Source of the DNA: Kitasatospora sp. MAP5-34
Lineage (GTDB): Bacteria > Actinomycetota > Actinomycetes > Streptomycetales > Streptomycetaceae
Assembly (NCBI RefSeq): GCF_029894335.1
Contig: NZ_JARXZC010000004.1
Location: 248,001-312,000 of the forward strand
Direction of reading: 5' to 3'
DNA: 64,000 nt
The notes under the pieces are model-generated. The model did no database searches. It was not told the origin of the DNA and saw nothing but the letters and a program-made list of their open reading frames with translations. The translations under genes were made by a program, and so were the position numbers. Of this stretch, positions 19,572 through 29,300 are shown one piece after another. Within the stretch, counting starts at the first letter, position 1; each line of letters begins with the position of its first letter.

Positions 19572-20501
19572 TCAGCGGGACTGCTGGGCGGGGACGCCGA
19601 GGGCGTCGTCCGTCGGGATGGTGGCGGCGGCCACCGCTGCGCCGGTCAGCGTGGCGAGCATCTCGCGCACGTTGGTCAGCTGGGCGTTGATGGAGTCGCG
19701 GCGGTTGGTGAGGGCCGCGAGCTCGCGCTCGGACTCGCTGCGGATCCGGTCGGCCTTGGCGTTCGCGTCGGCGACGATGTCCTCGGACTGGCGCTGGGCC
19801 GTCTCGACCGTCTGGCGGGCGCGGCGCTCGGCGTCGGTGCGGAGCTTCTCGGCCTCCAGGCGGAGCTGCTCGGCGCGGTGCTCGATCTCGGCGAGACGCT
19901 TCTCGGCCTTGGCCTGACGGGCCGCGAGGTCGCGCTCGGACTGCTCGCGGCGCTTGGCGAGGTTGGTCTCGAACTCCAGCGCGGCCTGGGCGGCCTTGGT
20001 GCGGGTCTCCTCGAAGAGGGCGTCCGCCTCCTCGCGCTTGTTCTGGGCGTCCTTGTTGGCCTCGGCGCGCAGCTGGGCGCTGTCGCTCTTCGCCTTGTCG
20101 ACGATCCGCAGACCCTCGTCCTCAGCCTTGGCCTTGCGGTCCTTGGCGTAGTTCTCCGCCTCGCTGCGGACCTGCTGGGCGGCCGCCTCGGCGAGCTCGC
20201 GGTGCTGCTCGGCGGCGCGGTGGGCCTCGTCGCGCAGGTCCTTCGCCTCCTCCTCGGCGAGCCGGAGGATCTTCTCGACCCGGGCACCGAGGCCGGCGTA
20301 CGAGGGCTCGGCGTCGCTGACCTGCGCCTGCGCGCTCTGGGTCTCCAGGTGGAGCTCCTCGATGCGCTTCTCCAGCGCACCGATCCGGGACAACGCGCTG
20401 TCACGGTCGGCCACCAGCTTGGTGATCCGCTCGTCGACCTGGGCACGCTCGTACCCACGGCGCACCAGGTCGAAGCCGTGAGGGGAGTGACTGTCGCTCA
20501 T
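19572..20501 (-). CDS. filP: Filament-forming coiled-coil protein FilP
   Basis: 309 residues, nearly all predicted coiled coil (runs such as KAEKRLAEIEHRAEQLRLEA). FilP in S. coelicolor assembles cytoskeletal filaments that give hyphal stiffness and works with DivIVA and Scy at growing tips. The N-terminus MSDSHSPHGFDLVRRGYERA carries the DivIVA-like FDLVRRGYERAQVDERI segment. It lies 107 bp downstream of scy in the same direction, the conserved filP-scy arrangement. Hairpin 19466-19539 ends it. Confidence 0.93.
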   Translation of the reverse strand: MSDSHSPHGFDLVRRGYERAQVDERITKLVADRDSALSRIGALEKRIEELHLETQSAQAQVSDAEPSYAGLGARVEKILRLAEEEAKDLRDEAHRAAEQHRELAEAAAQQVRSEAENYAKDRKAKAEDEGLRIVDKAKSDSAQLRAEANKDAQNKREEADALFEETRTKAAQAALEFETNLAKRREQSERDLAARQAKAEKRLAEIEHRAEQLRLEAEKLRTDAERRARQTVETAQRQSEDIVADANAKADRIRSESERELAALTNRRDSINAQLTNVREMLATLTGAAVAAATIPTDDALGVPAQQSR

Positions 20502-20608
20502 GGGGTTCTGGGCTTCCTGTCGTCAAACCGCTGAGGTGGTTGAGGGAATCCTGACACGTTACCGGAGTGTCATCGTCGAAATGTCGATGCTTCGCGGACA
20601 ATGTCCGC

Positions 20609-23600
20609 TCAATCGGGTGGTGCGCCACCGGAGCGATTGCCACCCGAACGGGGAGCACCCACTCCGGCACCTGCCTTCGGCGCTCCTTCGCGGCCTCCGG
20701 AGCCGCTGCTCCTGCTGTTTCCCCCGTTGGCCGGTGCGGCCGGTGACGGTGCCTCGAAGGCTTCCAGGGCGGACAGCACGTCCTGCACCCTGGAGATCTC
20801 CGTGTTGATGTCCTTGCGCCGACGGACCAGCTCGTCCAACTCCCGACGACCCTCGTCGGTCACGCGCTGCGCCTCGCTCTTGGACTCGGCGAGCAACCGC
20901 TCGGCCTCCTCCTTGGCCAGCCGCAGCTGCTCGTCCGCGCCCTCGCCGGCCCGGCGAAGGCGCTTCGACGCCTCCTCGGACGCGGCCTCGATCTGCTCCT
21001 CGGCCTCGTCCTGGGCGGCCTTGAGCGTGGTCTCCGCCTCGTCCTGCGCGGTCTTGAGCGTGGTCTCCGCCTCGCCGCGCAGCTGCTCGGCCTTGGCGGT
21101 CGAGTCCGCGAGCTTCTGCTCCGCGCCCTTGATCAGGGACTCGGCTTTGCGGACCGCCGAGATCCGGACCTTGCTGGCCTCCGCCGACGCCTCTGAGGTG
21201 AGCTCGTTGGCCCGCTCCTCCGCCGCCGCGACCAGCGCGGCCGCTCGCTCCTCGGCCTCGGCGACAGCCGCGACGGCCTGCTCCTCGGCCTCGGTGAGCT
21301 GCTCCTGAGCCGCCGTCACCAGCGCGTCCACCCGCTCGCCGGCCGACTTCATGGCCTGCGCGTTCTCCTTGCGGGCCCGCTCGTGCAGCGCCTCGATCTC
21401 GGCGTCCGTCCGCTCCCGCAGCTCCTCGGCGCGCTCGCGGATCGCGGTGGCGTCCCGGCGGGCCTCGGAGAGCAGCGCGTCCGCGTCGGCGCGGGCCCGC
21501 TCGACCTCGGCCTGACCGGCCGCCTCGCCCGCCGCGACCAGCCGCTCGGCCTCCTTGCGGGCGGCCGCGACCATCGCGTCGGCCTGCTCCTCGGCGGCGG
21601 CGGTGGTGGCGAGCGCCGTCGTCTGGGCGTCCTCGCCCAGCGACTCGGCGTCCGCGAACGCCTTCTCCAGCACCGACTTGGCCTGCTCGCGGGTGGCCTT
21701 GTCGAACTGCTCGGCCGCCTCGCGGGTCTCGGTGTCGTAGGTGTCGGCCCGGGTGCGGCTGTCGGCCTCGTAGCTCTCGGCCAGCTGCCGGGTGGCGAGC
21801 GCGTACTCCTCGGCCTCGGCCCGCAGCGCCGCCGCGAACTCCTCGGCCTCCGCGATGGTGGCCGCCGCCCGCTCGTTCGCCTCGTGGACGGTCTGGCGCG
21901 CCTGGTCGTGCGCCTCGGCGCGCAGCTCCTCGGCGGCCTCCCGGGCCCCCCGCAGCTCGGCCTCGGCCTCGGCGCGCACCTGCTCGTCGTACGCCTGCGC
22001 CTCGGCGTGCTGCTGCGCGATCTCGGCGGCGGCGGCCTCGCGGTCGGCGGTCAGCTCGGCGGCCGTCCGCTCCCGCAGCGTCGCCACCTCCGACTCGGCC
22101 CACACACGCAGCTCGCCGGTCTCGCGTTCGGCGGTGCTCCGCAGCTCACTGTCGTACGCCTGCGCCCGCTCGCGCAGCTCGGCGGTCTCGCGGTCGGCCT
22201 CGGCGCGCAGCTCGGCGGTCTCGCGGTCGGCGAGGGCGCGCAGGTCGGTGGTGTCCTGCTCGGCCTTCGCCCGCAGCTCTGCCGTCTCGTGCTCGGCCTC
22301 GGCCCGCTGCTCGGCGGTCTCCTGGTCGGCCAACTCGCGCAGCTCTGCCGTCTCGCGGTCGGCGGTGGCCCGGAGGTCGGCGATCTGCTGGGAGGCGGCC
22401 TCGTACATCCCGGCCACGGACTGGCGGGTCTCGGCGGCCTCCTCCTCGGCGGCGGCGACCAGCCCGGCGGCCCGCTGCTCGGCGGCGGCGGTCAGCTCGG
22501 CGGCCTCGGTGGCGGCCAGCGTGCGCAGCTCCTCGGCCTCCCGCTGGGTCTCGGCGGCCTGCTCCTGGGCCTGGGCCAGTTCCTGCGCGCCCTCGGCCCG
22601 CAGTGCGTCGGCGGCGGCCTGGGCCTCGGCCCGGACGGCTTCGGCGTTGCTCCCGGCCTCGGCGCGGAGGGCTTCGGCGGCGGTCTCCGCCTCCGCGCGG
22701 AGGGCCTCGGCGGCGGCCTGGGCCTCGGTGAGGCGCTCGGCGGCGTCCGTCCGGGCGGTCTCCAGGGTCTGCCCGGCCTCGGCGCGCAGGCGCTCGGCCT
22801 CCGCCTCGGCGCTCTCGCGCAGGGCGGCGGTCTCGGCGGCCGTACGTTCGGTCAGTTCGGCGGCCTGGGCCTCGGCGGTCTCCCGGGCGGCCTGGGCGGC
22901 GGCGAGCTGCTCGGCCGTCTCGGTGCGCTCGCGCAGCAGGCCGGCGGCGGCCTCCTCGTGCTCGCGGCGGCTCTCCTCGCGCAGTGCGTCGGCGGCGGCC
23001 CGGGCCTCGGCCAGGACGGCTTCGGCGTTGCTTCCGGCCTCCGCGCGCAGGGCCTCGGCGTTGCTTCCGGCCTCCGCGCGGACGGCCTCGGCGGCGGTCT
23101 CGGCCTCGGCGAGGCGCTCGGTGGCGCCCTGCCGGGCGGCCTCCAGCGCCTGTTCGGCCTCGACTCGCAGTGCCTCGGCGGCGGCCTGGGCCTCGGTCTG
23201 CAGTTGTTCGGCGGCGGCCTGTGCCCCGGCTCGGGTGTGCTGGTCGAACTCGGTTGCCTCGCGCCGGAGTTCGGCGGTCTCGCGCTCGGCGGCGGCGCGG
23301 TTCTCGGCGGCGGCGGCCTTGGCCGCGGCCAGGGCCTCCTGGCCCTGCTGGGTGGCGACGGCGGTGAGCTTCTCGGCCTCGGTACGGGCCCGGGTGAGGG
23401 TCTGCTCGGCGCGGCCCTGGACCTCGACGGCCTGGGCCTTGGCCTGCTGACGCACCCGCTCGACCTCGGTGGCCGCACCCGCGCGCAGCTCGTCCGCGTC
23501 GGCCTTGGCCTTGGTGAGCAGCTCCTCGGCGTCCCGCGCGGACTCCTCGATCTGCACCACGGCTTGCCGGCGGGCCTCGCTGCGGACCTTCTCGGCCTCG

Positions 23601-25261
23601 GCGGCGGCCTGGGCCCGCAGTTCCTCGGCCTCGGCGCGCAGCTGGGCGGCCTCGTCGTGCATCCGCTCCATCTGCTCGCGGATGCCCGCCGCGTCGTCCA
23701 GCGCCGCGTTCTGCGCCTGCTCGACGGAGGCCTGCGCCTGCTCGCGCAGCCGTTCGACCTCGACGGTCGCCTGGGTGCGGATCCGTTCCGCCTCGGCGGC
23801 TGCGGCGGCGACGGCCGCGGCGGCGTCCTGATCGGCGCGGGTGAGCACTTCCTCGGCCTGCTTGGCGGCCTTGGCGAGGTGCACGGTGGCTTCCTTGGCG
23901 CCGTCCGTGCGGCCCTGTTCCTGGGCCTCGGCGCGCAGGGCGTGGGCGGCGGCCTCGGCCTGCGCGCGCAGCTCCGCGATCTCCCGGTCGGCCTCCGCGC
24001 GCAGCTCGGCGACGGCGGCGTCGGCCTCCTTGCGGAGCTGGGCCGTGACGCTCTCGGCGGCACCGCGCAGGCGCTCGCTCTCCTCGGCGGCGGCGGCCCG
24101 GGCGGCGTCCGCCTCGGCCTTGGCGTTGGCGGCGTCGGCCTTGGCGCTCGCGGCCTCGGCCTTGATCCGGTCGGCCTCCTTGGTCGCGGTGGCGACCATC
24201 CGCGCGATCTCGGCGCGGGCGGTCTGCGAGCGCTGGTCGCTGGCCGCCTCGCCGTCCGCGACCAGCCGCTCGACGGCGGCCTCCGCGTCGGCCTGCAGCT
24301 GTTCGGCGGCGGCCTCGGCCCGGGCGCGCAGCTCGGCGGCCTCCCGGCGGGCGCGATCGGCCTCGGCCAGGGCCTCGGCGCGCAGACGGTCTATCTCGGC
24401 CTGGGCCCGGTCGAGCGCCTCGGCGGCGCGCTCCTGATCCTGGACGGCCTGCTGCTTGAGCCGGTCGATCTCGGCCTGGGCGGCGGCCAGCTGCTGTTCG
24501 GCGGCGGCCTGGGCGCCCGCCAGCTGCTGCTGGGCCTCGTTGGCGGCCGTGCCGCGCAGCTCCTCGGCCTGGCCGACAGCCTGCTGGGCCTGCTCGGAGG
24601 CGGCCCGGAGCAGGCGCTCGGCGTCGTTCTGGGCGCGCTGCAGGGCGGCCTCGGCGGCGGCGTGCGCCTCGCCGCGCGCGGCGTCCACGTCGGCGGCGGT
24701 CTGGGCCCGGGCCTGGTCCGCGAGAGCGGCGGCCTCGGCGCGGGCGGCGGCGATCAGCCGGTCGGCCTCGGCACGGGACTCCTGCAGCAGGCGCTGGGCC
24801 TCCTGCTCGGTGCCGACCCGGGTCTGCTCGGCCCAGGAGACGTTCTCGTTGACGTGCCGTTCGGCGCTGCGGCGCAGCTCGGCCAGCTCGTCGTCCAGCT
24901 GGCGGCGGCGGGCGGTGAGCTCGGCCTCCAGCCGCGCGGTGCGGTCGGCGGCCTCGGCCATCAGGCGCTGGGTGGCCGCCTGCGACTCGCGGAGCTGGCG
25001 TTCGGCGTCCGCGCGCAGCTGCTGGGCCTGCATCTCGGCGTTGCGGAGCAGCTGCTCGGCCTGGCCGGAGACGGAGTCGAAAGCGCGCGGCTGGGCGAGC
25101 TGCCGACGGGACTCGTGCAGCTTGGCCCGGAGCACCTCCACCTGGTAGGCGAGGTCCTCGGCATGCTGGATGGACTTGTCCCGCTCCTTGCGAGCCCGAT
25201 CCATCTCGGCCTCGAACTTGGAGAGGTGGTCTTCACCCTCGTAGCCGTCGTTGCCCCGCAC
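20609..25261 (-). CDS. scy: Polarity coiled-coil protein Scy
   Basis: 1550 residues, longer than the ~1326 I recall for S. coelicolor Scy. A short N-terminal segment (MRGNDGYEGEDHLSKFEAEM) precedes an almost uninterrupted coiled coil rich in Ala, Glu and Arg, with hendecad (11-residue) periodicity. Six tandem 11-residue units of the form ADRETAELRxx are encoded at 22166-22363, and a module containing EAGSNAEA occurs in two regions (about 22620-22730 and 22985-23115). The C-terminal ~50 residues are Gly/Ser/Pro-rich. Scy organises tip growth and branching together with DivIVA and FilP. Start GTG 25261. Confidence 0.92.
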   Translation of the reverse strand: MRGNDGYEGEDHLSKFEAEMDRARKERDKSIQHAEDLAYQVEVLRAKLHESRRQLAQPRAFDSVSGQAEQLLRNAEMQAQQLRADAERQLRESQAATQRLMAEAADRTARLEAELTARRRQLDDELAELRRSAERHVNENVSWAEQTRVGTEQEAQRLLQESRAEADRLIAAARAEAAALADQARAQTAADVDAARGEAHAAAEAALQRAQNDAERLLRAASEQAQQAVGQAEELRGTAANEAQQQLAGAQAAAEQQLAAAQAEIDRLKQQAVQDQERAAEALDRAQAEIDRLRAEALAEADRARREAAELRARAEAAAEQLQADAEAAVERLVADGEAASDQRSQTARAEIARMVATATKEADRIKAEAASAKADAANAKAEADAARAAAAEESERLRGAAESVTAQLRKEADAAVAELRAEADREIAELRAQAEAAAHALRAEAQEQGRTDGAKEATVHLAKAAKQAEEVLTRADQDAAAAVAAAAAEAERIRTQATVEVERLREQAQASVEQAQNAALDDAAGIREQMERMHDEAAQLRAEAEELRAQAAAEAEKVRSEARRQAVVQIEESARDAEELLTKAKADADELRAGAATEVERVRQQAKAQAVEVQGRAEQTLTRARTEAEKLTAVATQQGQEALAAAKAAAAENRAAAERETAELRREATEFDQHTRAGAQAAAEQLQTEAQAAAEALRVEAEQALEAARQGATERLAEAETAAEAVRAEAGSNAEALRAEAGSNAEAVLAEARAAADALREESRREHEEAAAGLLRERTETAEQLAAAQAARETAEAQAAELTERTAAETAALRESAEAEAERLRAEAGQTLETARTDAAERLTEAQAAAEALRAEAETAAEALRAEAGSNAEAVRAEAQAAADALRAEGAQELAQAQEQAAETQREAEELRTLAATEAAELTAAAEQRAAGLVAAAEEEAAETRQSVAGMYEAASQQIADLRATADRETAELRELADQETAEQRAEAEHETAELRAKAEQDTTDLRALADRETAELRAEADRETAELRERAQAYDSELRSTAERETGELRVWAESEVATLRERTAAELTADREAAAAEIAQQHAEAQAYDEQVRAEAEAELRGAREAAEELRAEAHDQARQTVHEANERAAATIAEAEEFAAALRAEAEEYALATRQLAESYEADSRTRADTYDTETREAAEQFDKATREQAKSVLEKAFADAESLGEDAQTTALATTAAAEEQADAMVAAARKEAERLVAAGEAAGQAEVERARADADALLSEARRDATAIRERAEELRERTDAEIEALHERARKENAQAMKSAGERVDALVTAAQEQLTEAEEQAVAAVAEAEERAAALVAAAEERANELTSEASAEASKVRISAVRKAESLIKGAEQKLADSTAKAEQLRGEAETTLKTAQDEAETTLKAAQDEAEEQIEAASEEASKRLRRAGEGADEQLRLAKEEAERLLAESKSEAQRVTDEGRRELDELVRRRKDINTEISRVQDVLSALEAFEAPSPAAPANGGNSRSSGSGGREGAPKAGAGVGAPRSGGNRSGGAPPD
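22166..22363 (-). repeat. Six tandem 33-bp repeats inside scy
   Basis: Six units of 33 bp encode 11-residue hendecads, each close to ADRETAELREL. The units differ mainly at positions 3, 5 and 9-11. They are in frame, so copy-number change would alter rod length without frameshift. Confidence 0.85.
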
Positions 25262-25719
25262 TCCGCGGTCCCATCCATCTCCTGGTCGCGTCCTCGACCG
25301 GGCCGCCCCGGAACCCCCTACTGCTCTGGGCCGGACCGGCTGGTCCTTGCATCCGCAGCGGGTGCCACGGTCGGAGCCTGGGCCGGTGGCGCGCGGTGCT
25401 GCCGCGCTCCGCCGTCCGGGTGGACTCCTGGGCGAACTCTTGCCTCGTGGAGAATGGTGACAGATCCGAACTGCGGCTGCTCAGCCGTGCCCGCTCAGTG
25501 GACTCCCCTTGGTGCGTTTCAGGCGGAGCCGTGGCGCACCTGGGCATTGTAGTGTGCGGCGCGCCCGGGGGAACGGGCGACTGGGGGTTTTCGGACGTTA
25601 CTGGCGAGTTGTACGGCTTCTCAGGGGCGCGGGGGCTGTGCGCTGCGGAAGAGTGCGGGCCGGTGCCTTCCGGTTTCGCGCACGCAGTTGAGCCCCGCGC
25701 CCCTGGTTGTGGTTGACCC
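25262..25719. other. 458-bp gap between scy and mce
   Basis: Both flanking genes are on the minus strand, so this holds the mce terminator and the scy promoter. AGGGGCGCGGGGGCT at 25623-25637 pairs with 25691-25704 with one bulged base, an imperfect copy of the dispersed repeat at 19466. I see no gene; open frames on either strand have no ribosome-binding site or family features. Confidence 0.5.
25623..25704 (-). terminator. Imperfect copy of the dispersed hairpin repeat
   Basis: Arms 25623-25637 and 25691-25704 pair with one bulge; the region between is partly self-complementary. It lies 16 bp beyond the mce stop codon (minus strand) and probably terminates mce. Confidence 0.55.
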
Positions 25720-26154
25720 TCAGTGTTCGGTGGTGGTCGCCGAGGTGACGAGCTCGGTGAGGACGCCGCCGCAGTCCTTCGGGTGCAGGAAGGTGATCCG
25801 CGAGCCCATCGAGCCGATCCGGGGCTCGTCGTAGAGGACCCGGACGCCCTTGGACTTGATGTCGGCGGCGTCGCCGTCGACATCGGCGGTGCCGAAGGCG
25901 ATGTGGTGGACGCCCTCGCCGTTCTTCGCGAGCCACTTGGCAACGGTCGAGTCCTCGCGGGTGGGCTCCAGCAGCTGGAGGTACGAGGCGCCGCCGTCAC
26001 CGGTGTCGTTGATCTTCAGCATCGCCTCGCGCACGCCCTGCTCCTCGTTGACCTCGCTGTGGAAGACCTCGAAGCCGTAGGTGGCGCGGTAGAACTCGAC
26101 CGTCTTGTCGAGGTCGAAGCAGGCAATGCCGATGTGGTCGATGCGGGTCAGCAC
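25720..26154 (-). CDS. mce: Methylmalonyl-CoA epimerase
   Basis: 144 residues from GTG 26154, preceded by GGAGGT. VOC-fold epimerase that interconverts (R)- and (S)-methylmalonyl-CoA. Metal ligands of the family are visible: His in RIDHIGIAC, His in GEGVHHIAFG and the C-terminal Glu in GGVLTELV, with PKDCGGV near the end. Divergent from the thiolase gene; mce, thiolase and meaB form a conserved streptomycete neighbourhood. Confidence 0.93.
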   Translation of the reverse strand: MLTRIDHIGIACFDLDKTVEFYRATYGFEVFHSEVNEEQGVREAMLKINDTGDGGASYLQLLEPTREDSTVAKWLAKNGEGVHHIAFGTADVDGDAADIKSKGVRVLYDEPRIGSMGSRITFLHPKDCGGVLTELVTSATTTEH

Positions 26155-26417
26155 GGCGGGACCTCCAGTGAAGTTAAGGGTGGCAACAGTGGAGCGCATC
26201 CGGATCGGGCCGCGCCAGCACGCGGAGTGCGAGCCTGCTCACAATTCTCGCCGCTGCGAGCAGCCGGAATTCACCCAGCGCGCGCTGACACGGTGTTGAC
26301 TGGACGGTGCCAGTGCTGCTGATCACACCTTGGCTCCGGTGACGCAGGGGTTACGGGTCAGTACATTGAGCCGCATCCCCACACTTCCTGGCCTTGACGC
26401 GCGAAGGGGCTCGTCTC

Positions 26418-27605
26418 ATGACTACTTCAGTGATCGTCGCTGGTGCCCGAACCCCGATGGGCCGGCTGCTCGGCTCGCTCAAGGGCTTCTCCGGAGCCGA
26501 CCTCGGCGGATTCGCCATCAAGGCCGCCATGGAGCGGGCCGGTGTCACCGGCGACCAGATCGACTACGTGATCATGGGTCAGGTGCTGCAGGCCGGCGCC
26601 GGCCAGATCCCGGCCCGCCAGGCCGCCGTCAAGGCCGGCATCCCGATGAGCGTCCCCGCGCTGACCATCAACAAGGTCTGCCTCTCGGGCCTGGACGCCA
26701 TCGCGCTCGCCGACCAGCTGATCCGGGCCGGTGAGTTCGAGATCGTGGTCGCCGGTGGCCAGGAGTCGATGACCAACGCCCCGCACCTGCTGCCGAAGTC
26801 CCGCGAGGGCTTCAAGTACGGCGCGATCGAGATGCTCGACGCGATGGCGTACGACGGTCTCACCGACGCGTACGAGAACATCCCGATGGGCGAGTCCACC
26901 GAGAAGCACAACACCCGCCTGGGCATCCAGCGCGACGTGCAGGACGCCATCGCCGCCGCCTCGCACCAGCGGGCCGCCAAGGCGCAGCAGAACGGCGTCT
27001 TCGACGCCGAGATCGTGCCGGTCTCGATCCCGCAGCGCAAGGGCGAGCCGGTCGTCTTCAGCCAGGACGAGGGCATCCGCGCCGACACCACGGTCGAGAC
27101 CCTCGGCAAGCTGCGGCCCGCGTTCACTCGCGACGGCACCATCACCGCCGGTACCTCCTCGCAGATCTCGGACGGCGCCGCCGCCGTGGTCGTGATGAGC
27201 AAGGCCAAGGCCGAGGAGCTGGGCCTGAGCTGGATCGCCGAGATCGGCGCCCACGGCAACGTGGCCGGCCCGGACAACTCGCTGCAGTCGCAGCCGTCGA
27301 ACGCCATCGAGCACGCGCTCTCCAAGGAGGGCATCGGCGTCGAGGACCTCGACCTGATCGAGATCAACGAGGCGTTCGCGGCCGTCGCCCACCAGTCCAT
27401 GAAGGACCTGGGCGTCAGCGACGAGATCGTCAACGTCAACGGCGGCGCGATCGCGCTCGGCCACCCGATCGGCATGTCCGGCGCCCGCCTGGTGCTGCAC
27501 CTGGCGCTGGAGCTGCAGCGTCGTGGCGGCGGCGTCGGCGCGGCGGCCCTGTGCGGCGGCGGCGGCCAGGGCGACGCCCTGATCGTCCGCGTGCCCAAGG
27601 CCTGA
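26418..27605 (+). CDS. Acetyl-CoA C-acetyltransferase (thiolase)
   Basis: 395 residues. Condenses two acetyl-CoA to acetoacetyl-CoA or the reverse. Nucleophilic Cys88 is in [12 protein letters not shown]; the second active-site elements are [27 protein letters not shown] and the C-terminal Cys loop [12 protein letters not shown] 26418 is chosen over ATG 26394, which lies 24 bp upstream and would add MTREGARL not found in the family. A hairpin at 27637-27669 ends the unit. Confidence 0.95.
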   Translation: MTTSVIVAGARTPMGRLLGSLKGFSGADLGGFAIKAAMERAGVTGDQIDYVIMGQVLQAGAGQIPARQAAVKAGIPMSVPALTINKVCLSGLDAIALADQLIRAGEFEIVVAGGQESMTNAPHLLPKSREGFKYGAIEMLDAMAYDGLTDAYENIPMGESTEKHNTRLGIQRDVQDAIAAASHQRAAKAQQNGVFDAEIVPVSIPQRKGEPVVFSQDEGIRADTTVETLGKLRPAFTRDGTITAGTSSQISDGAAAVVVMSKAKAEELGLSWIAEIGAHGNVAGPDNSLQSQPSNAIEHALSKEGIGVEDLDLIEINEAFAAVAHQSMKDLGVSDEIVNVNGGAIALGHPIGMSGARLVLHLALELQRRGGGVGAAALCGGGGQGDALIVRVPKA

Positions 27606-27636
27606 CCGTCCGACGTACCTTCCTGACGTAACTTCG

Positions 27637-27669
27637 AGGCCGTGAACCGTCACCAGCGGTTCACGGCCT
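27637..27669 (+). terminator. Perfect 13-bp hairpin after thiolase gene
   Basis: AGGCCGTGAACCG (27637-27649) pairs with 27657-27669 around TCACCAG. It lies 31 bp after the thiolase stop and ends 26 bp before the preferred meaB start. It would fall inside the coding sequence if meaB began at 27642, which argues for the later start. Confidence 0.75.
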
Positions 27670-27695
27670 TGCTCGGGATCGAGGAGCACTCTGTG

Positions 27696-28655
27696 ATGGT
27701 CGATGTGCCGACCCTGGTCGAGCAGGCGCGCGAGGGCAGGCCGCGGGCCGTCGCGCGGCTGATCTCGCTGGTCGAGAACGCCTCTCCGCAGCTGCGCGAG
27801 GTGATGGCCGCGCTCGCGCCGTACACCGGGCAGGCCTACACGGTCGGGCTCACCGGCTCGCCCGGGGTCGGGAAGTCGACCTCGACCTCCGCGCTGGTGT
27901 CGGCGTACCGGCGGCTCGGCAAGCGGGTCGCGGTGCTCGCCGTCGACCCGTCCTCGCCGTTCTCCGGCGGGGCGCTGCTGGGTGACCGGGTACGGATGCA
28001 GGACCACGCGACCGACCCGGACGTGTTCATCCGCTCGATGGCGACCCGGGGGCACCTGGGCGGGCTCTCCTGGGCGGCCCCGCAGGCCCTGCGGGTGCTG
28101 GACGCCGCCGGGTGCGAGGTGATCCTGGTGGAGACCGTCGGGGTCGGCCAGTCCGAGGTGGAGGTCGCCGCGCAGGCGGACACCACCGTCGTCCTGCTGG
28201 CGCCCGGCATGGGCGACGGCATCCAGGCGGCCAAGGCGGGCATCCTGGAGATCGGCGACCTGTTCGTGGTCAACAAGGCGGACCGGGACGGCGCCGACGC
28301 CACCGCCCGCGAGCTGAACCACATGCTCGGCCTCGGCGAGGCCCGCGAGCCCGGCGACTGGCGGCAGCCGATCGTCAAGACCGTCGCGGCCCGTGAGGAG
28401 GGCATCGACGAACTGGTCGAGGCCCTGGAGAAGCACCGCGCCTGGCTGGCCGAGACCGGTGAGCTGGCCGTCCGCCGCCGCCGCCGGGCCGCCGCCGAGA
28501 TCGAGGCCATCGCGCTGGCTGCCCTGCGGTCCCGGATCGGCGACCTGCACGGCGACCGCCACCTCTCCGCCCTGGCGGAGCGCGTCGCGGTGGGCGAGCT
28601 CGACCCGTACGGCGCGGCCGACCAGCTGATCGCGGGGCTCACCGGGCTGGTGTAG
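27696..28655 (+). CDS. meaB: MeaB/ArgK family GTPase, acyl-CoA mutase chaperone
   Basis: 319 residues from ATG 27696, with GAGGAG at 27681-27686. G3E P-loop GTPase that protects and reloads adenosylcobalamin-dependent acyl-CoA mutases. Walker A GSPGVGKS is at 54-61, the Mg-binding VLAVDPSSPFSGG and DRVRMQDH follow, then the switch segment VETVGVGQSEVEV and the guanine-specific NKAD. Within the window the likely client is IcmA at 32404. GTG/ATG starts at 27642 are rejected because they overlap the hairpin at 27637-27669. Confidence 0.93.
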   Translation: MVDVPTLVEQAREGRPRAVARLISLVENASPQLREVMAALAPYTGQAYTVGLTGSPGVGKSTSTSALVSAYRRLGKRVAVLAVDPSSPFSGGALLGDRVRMQDHATDPDVFIRSMATRGHLGGLSWAAPQALRVLDAAGCEVILVETVGVGQSEVEVAAQADTTVVLLAPGMGDGIQAAKAGILEIGDLFVVNKADRDGADATARELNHMLGLGEAREPGDWRQPIVKTVAAREEGIDELVEALEKHRAWLAETGELAVRRRRRAAAEIEAIALAALRSRIGDLHGDRHLSALAERVAVGELDPYGAADQLIAGLTGLV

Positions 28656-28666
28656 GGGACTGCCGG

Positions 28667-29221
28667 TCAGAAACCCGTGGTGTCCAGGGTGAGGTCGAAC
28701 GGCCCCGGCAGGTGGAGCGACGTGCCGAACGGGTGCGGGCCGTCCACGACCGCGTAGCCGAGGTCGTGCGGTTCGGAGAACAGGGTGCACTCGCGGCGCT
28801 GACGGTCTGCCAGCAGGTAGAGCGGCGCGCCGTACTGGGCGTAACGCTTGCGCTTGGTGATCCGGTCGGTGTCGCCGTTGGACTCCGAAATCAACTCGAC
28901 CACCAGGAGGGTCTGGTCGGGAAGCAGGGCAGCGGCCCCCTCGGCCAGGTCTTCGGGGATGACCGCGAGGTCGGGCAGGTACCAGTTCGGTGAGCCCGGC
29001 AGGTCCAGGTTGCCCGAGCCGCTGATGCACCCCAGCTCGTCGACCTTGGCATCGAGCTGGCGGCGGATCCGGGCGGCCACCTTCTCGTGATCCCACATCG
29101 GCGACACCAGAACGATCCGCCCCTCGATGACCTGGGCCCACCGGTGGTCGATGAGCTGCACGGCGTACTTCAGCGCCGCCTCGTGATCCACGTCCGCGTA
29201 TGCGATGGGCTGCGCACTCAT
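28667..29221 (-). CDS. Uma2-family (PD-(D/E)XK-like) protein
   Basis: 184 residues. The central core LPDLAVIPEDL, LLVVELISESNGDTDRITKRKRYAQYG and PLYLLADRQ is the Uma2/DUF820 restriction-endonuclease-like fold, with Asp, Glu and Lys in the expected order. Members are abundant in actinobacteria and cyanobacteria; their biological role is unclear. Convergent to meaB with only 11 bp between. Confidence 0.88.
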   Translation of the reverse strand: MSAQPIAYADVDHEAALKYAVQLIDHRWAQVIEGRIVLVSPMWDHEKVAARIRRQLDAKVDELGCISGSGNLDLPGSPNWYLPDLAVIPEDLAEGAAALLPDQTLLVVELISESNGDTDRITKRKRYAQYGAPLYLLADRQRRECTLFSEPHDLGYAVVDGPHPFGTSLHLPGPFDLTLDTTGF

Positions 29222-29300
29222 TGCTCACCCTCTCGTGTCCGGCCCGGCCTGCGGCCGGCTGGGTCCTACGGTACCGGCCGGCACCGTCTGCCGGTCGGCC

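Noticed and set aside
20609..25261. CRISPR-like periodicity in scy
   Set aside because: The repeats are contiguous in-frame hendecad codons without spacers.
21383..25552. 1389-codon plus-strand frame opposite scy
   Set aside because: Gly/Leu-rich shadow of the repetitive scy coding sequence; no start signal or family features.
27642..27695. Earlier meaB start giving 18 extra residues
   Set aside because: The extra segment covers the terminator hairpin 27637-27669, and ATG 27696 has a better ribosome-binding site.
28667..29221. Uma2 gene as a transposase or mobile element
   Set aside because: No terminal inverted repeats or target duplication are seen; the Uma2 fold is common as a stand-alone gene.
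26427..29228. 933-codon minus-strand frame over the thiolase and meaB genes
   Set aside because: Overlaps two certain genes and lacks domain content.
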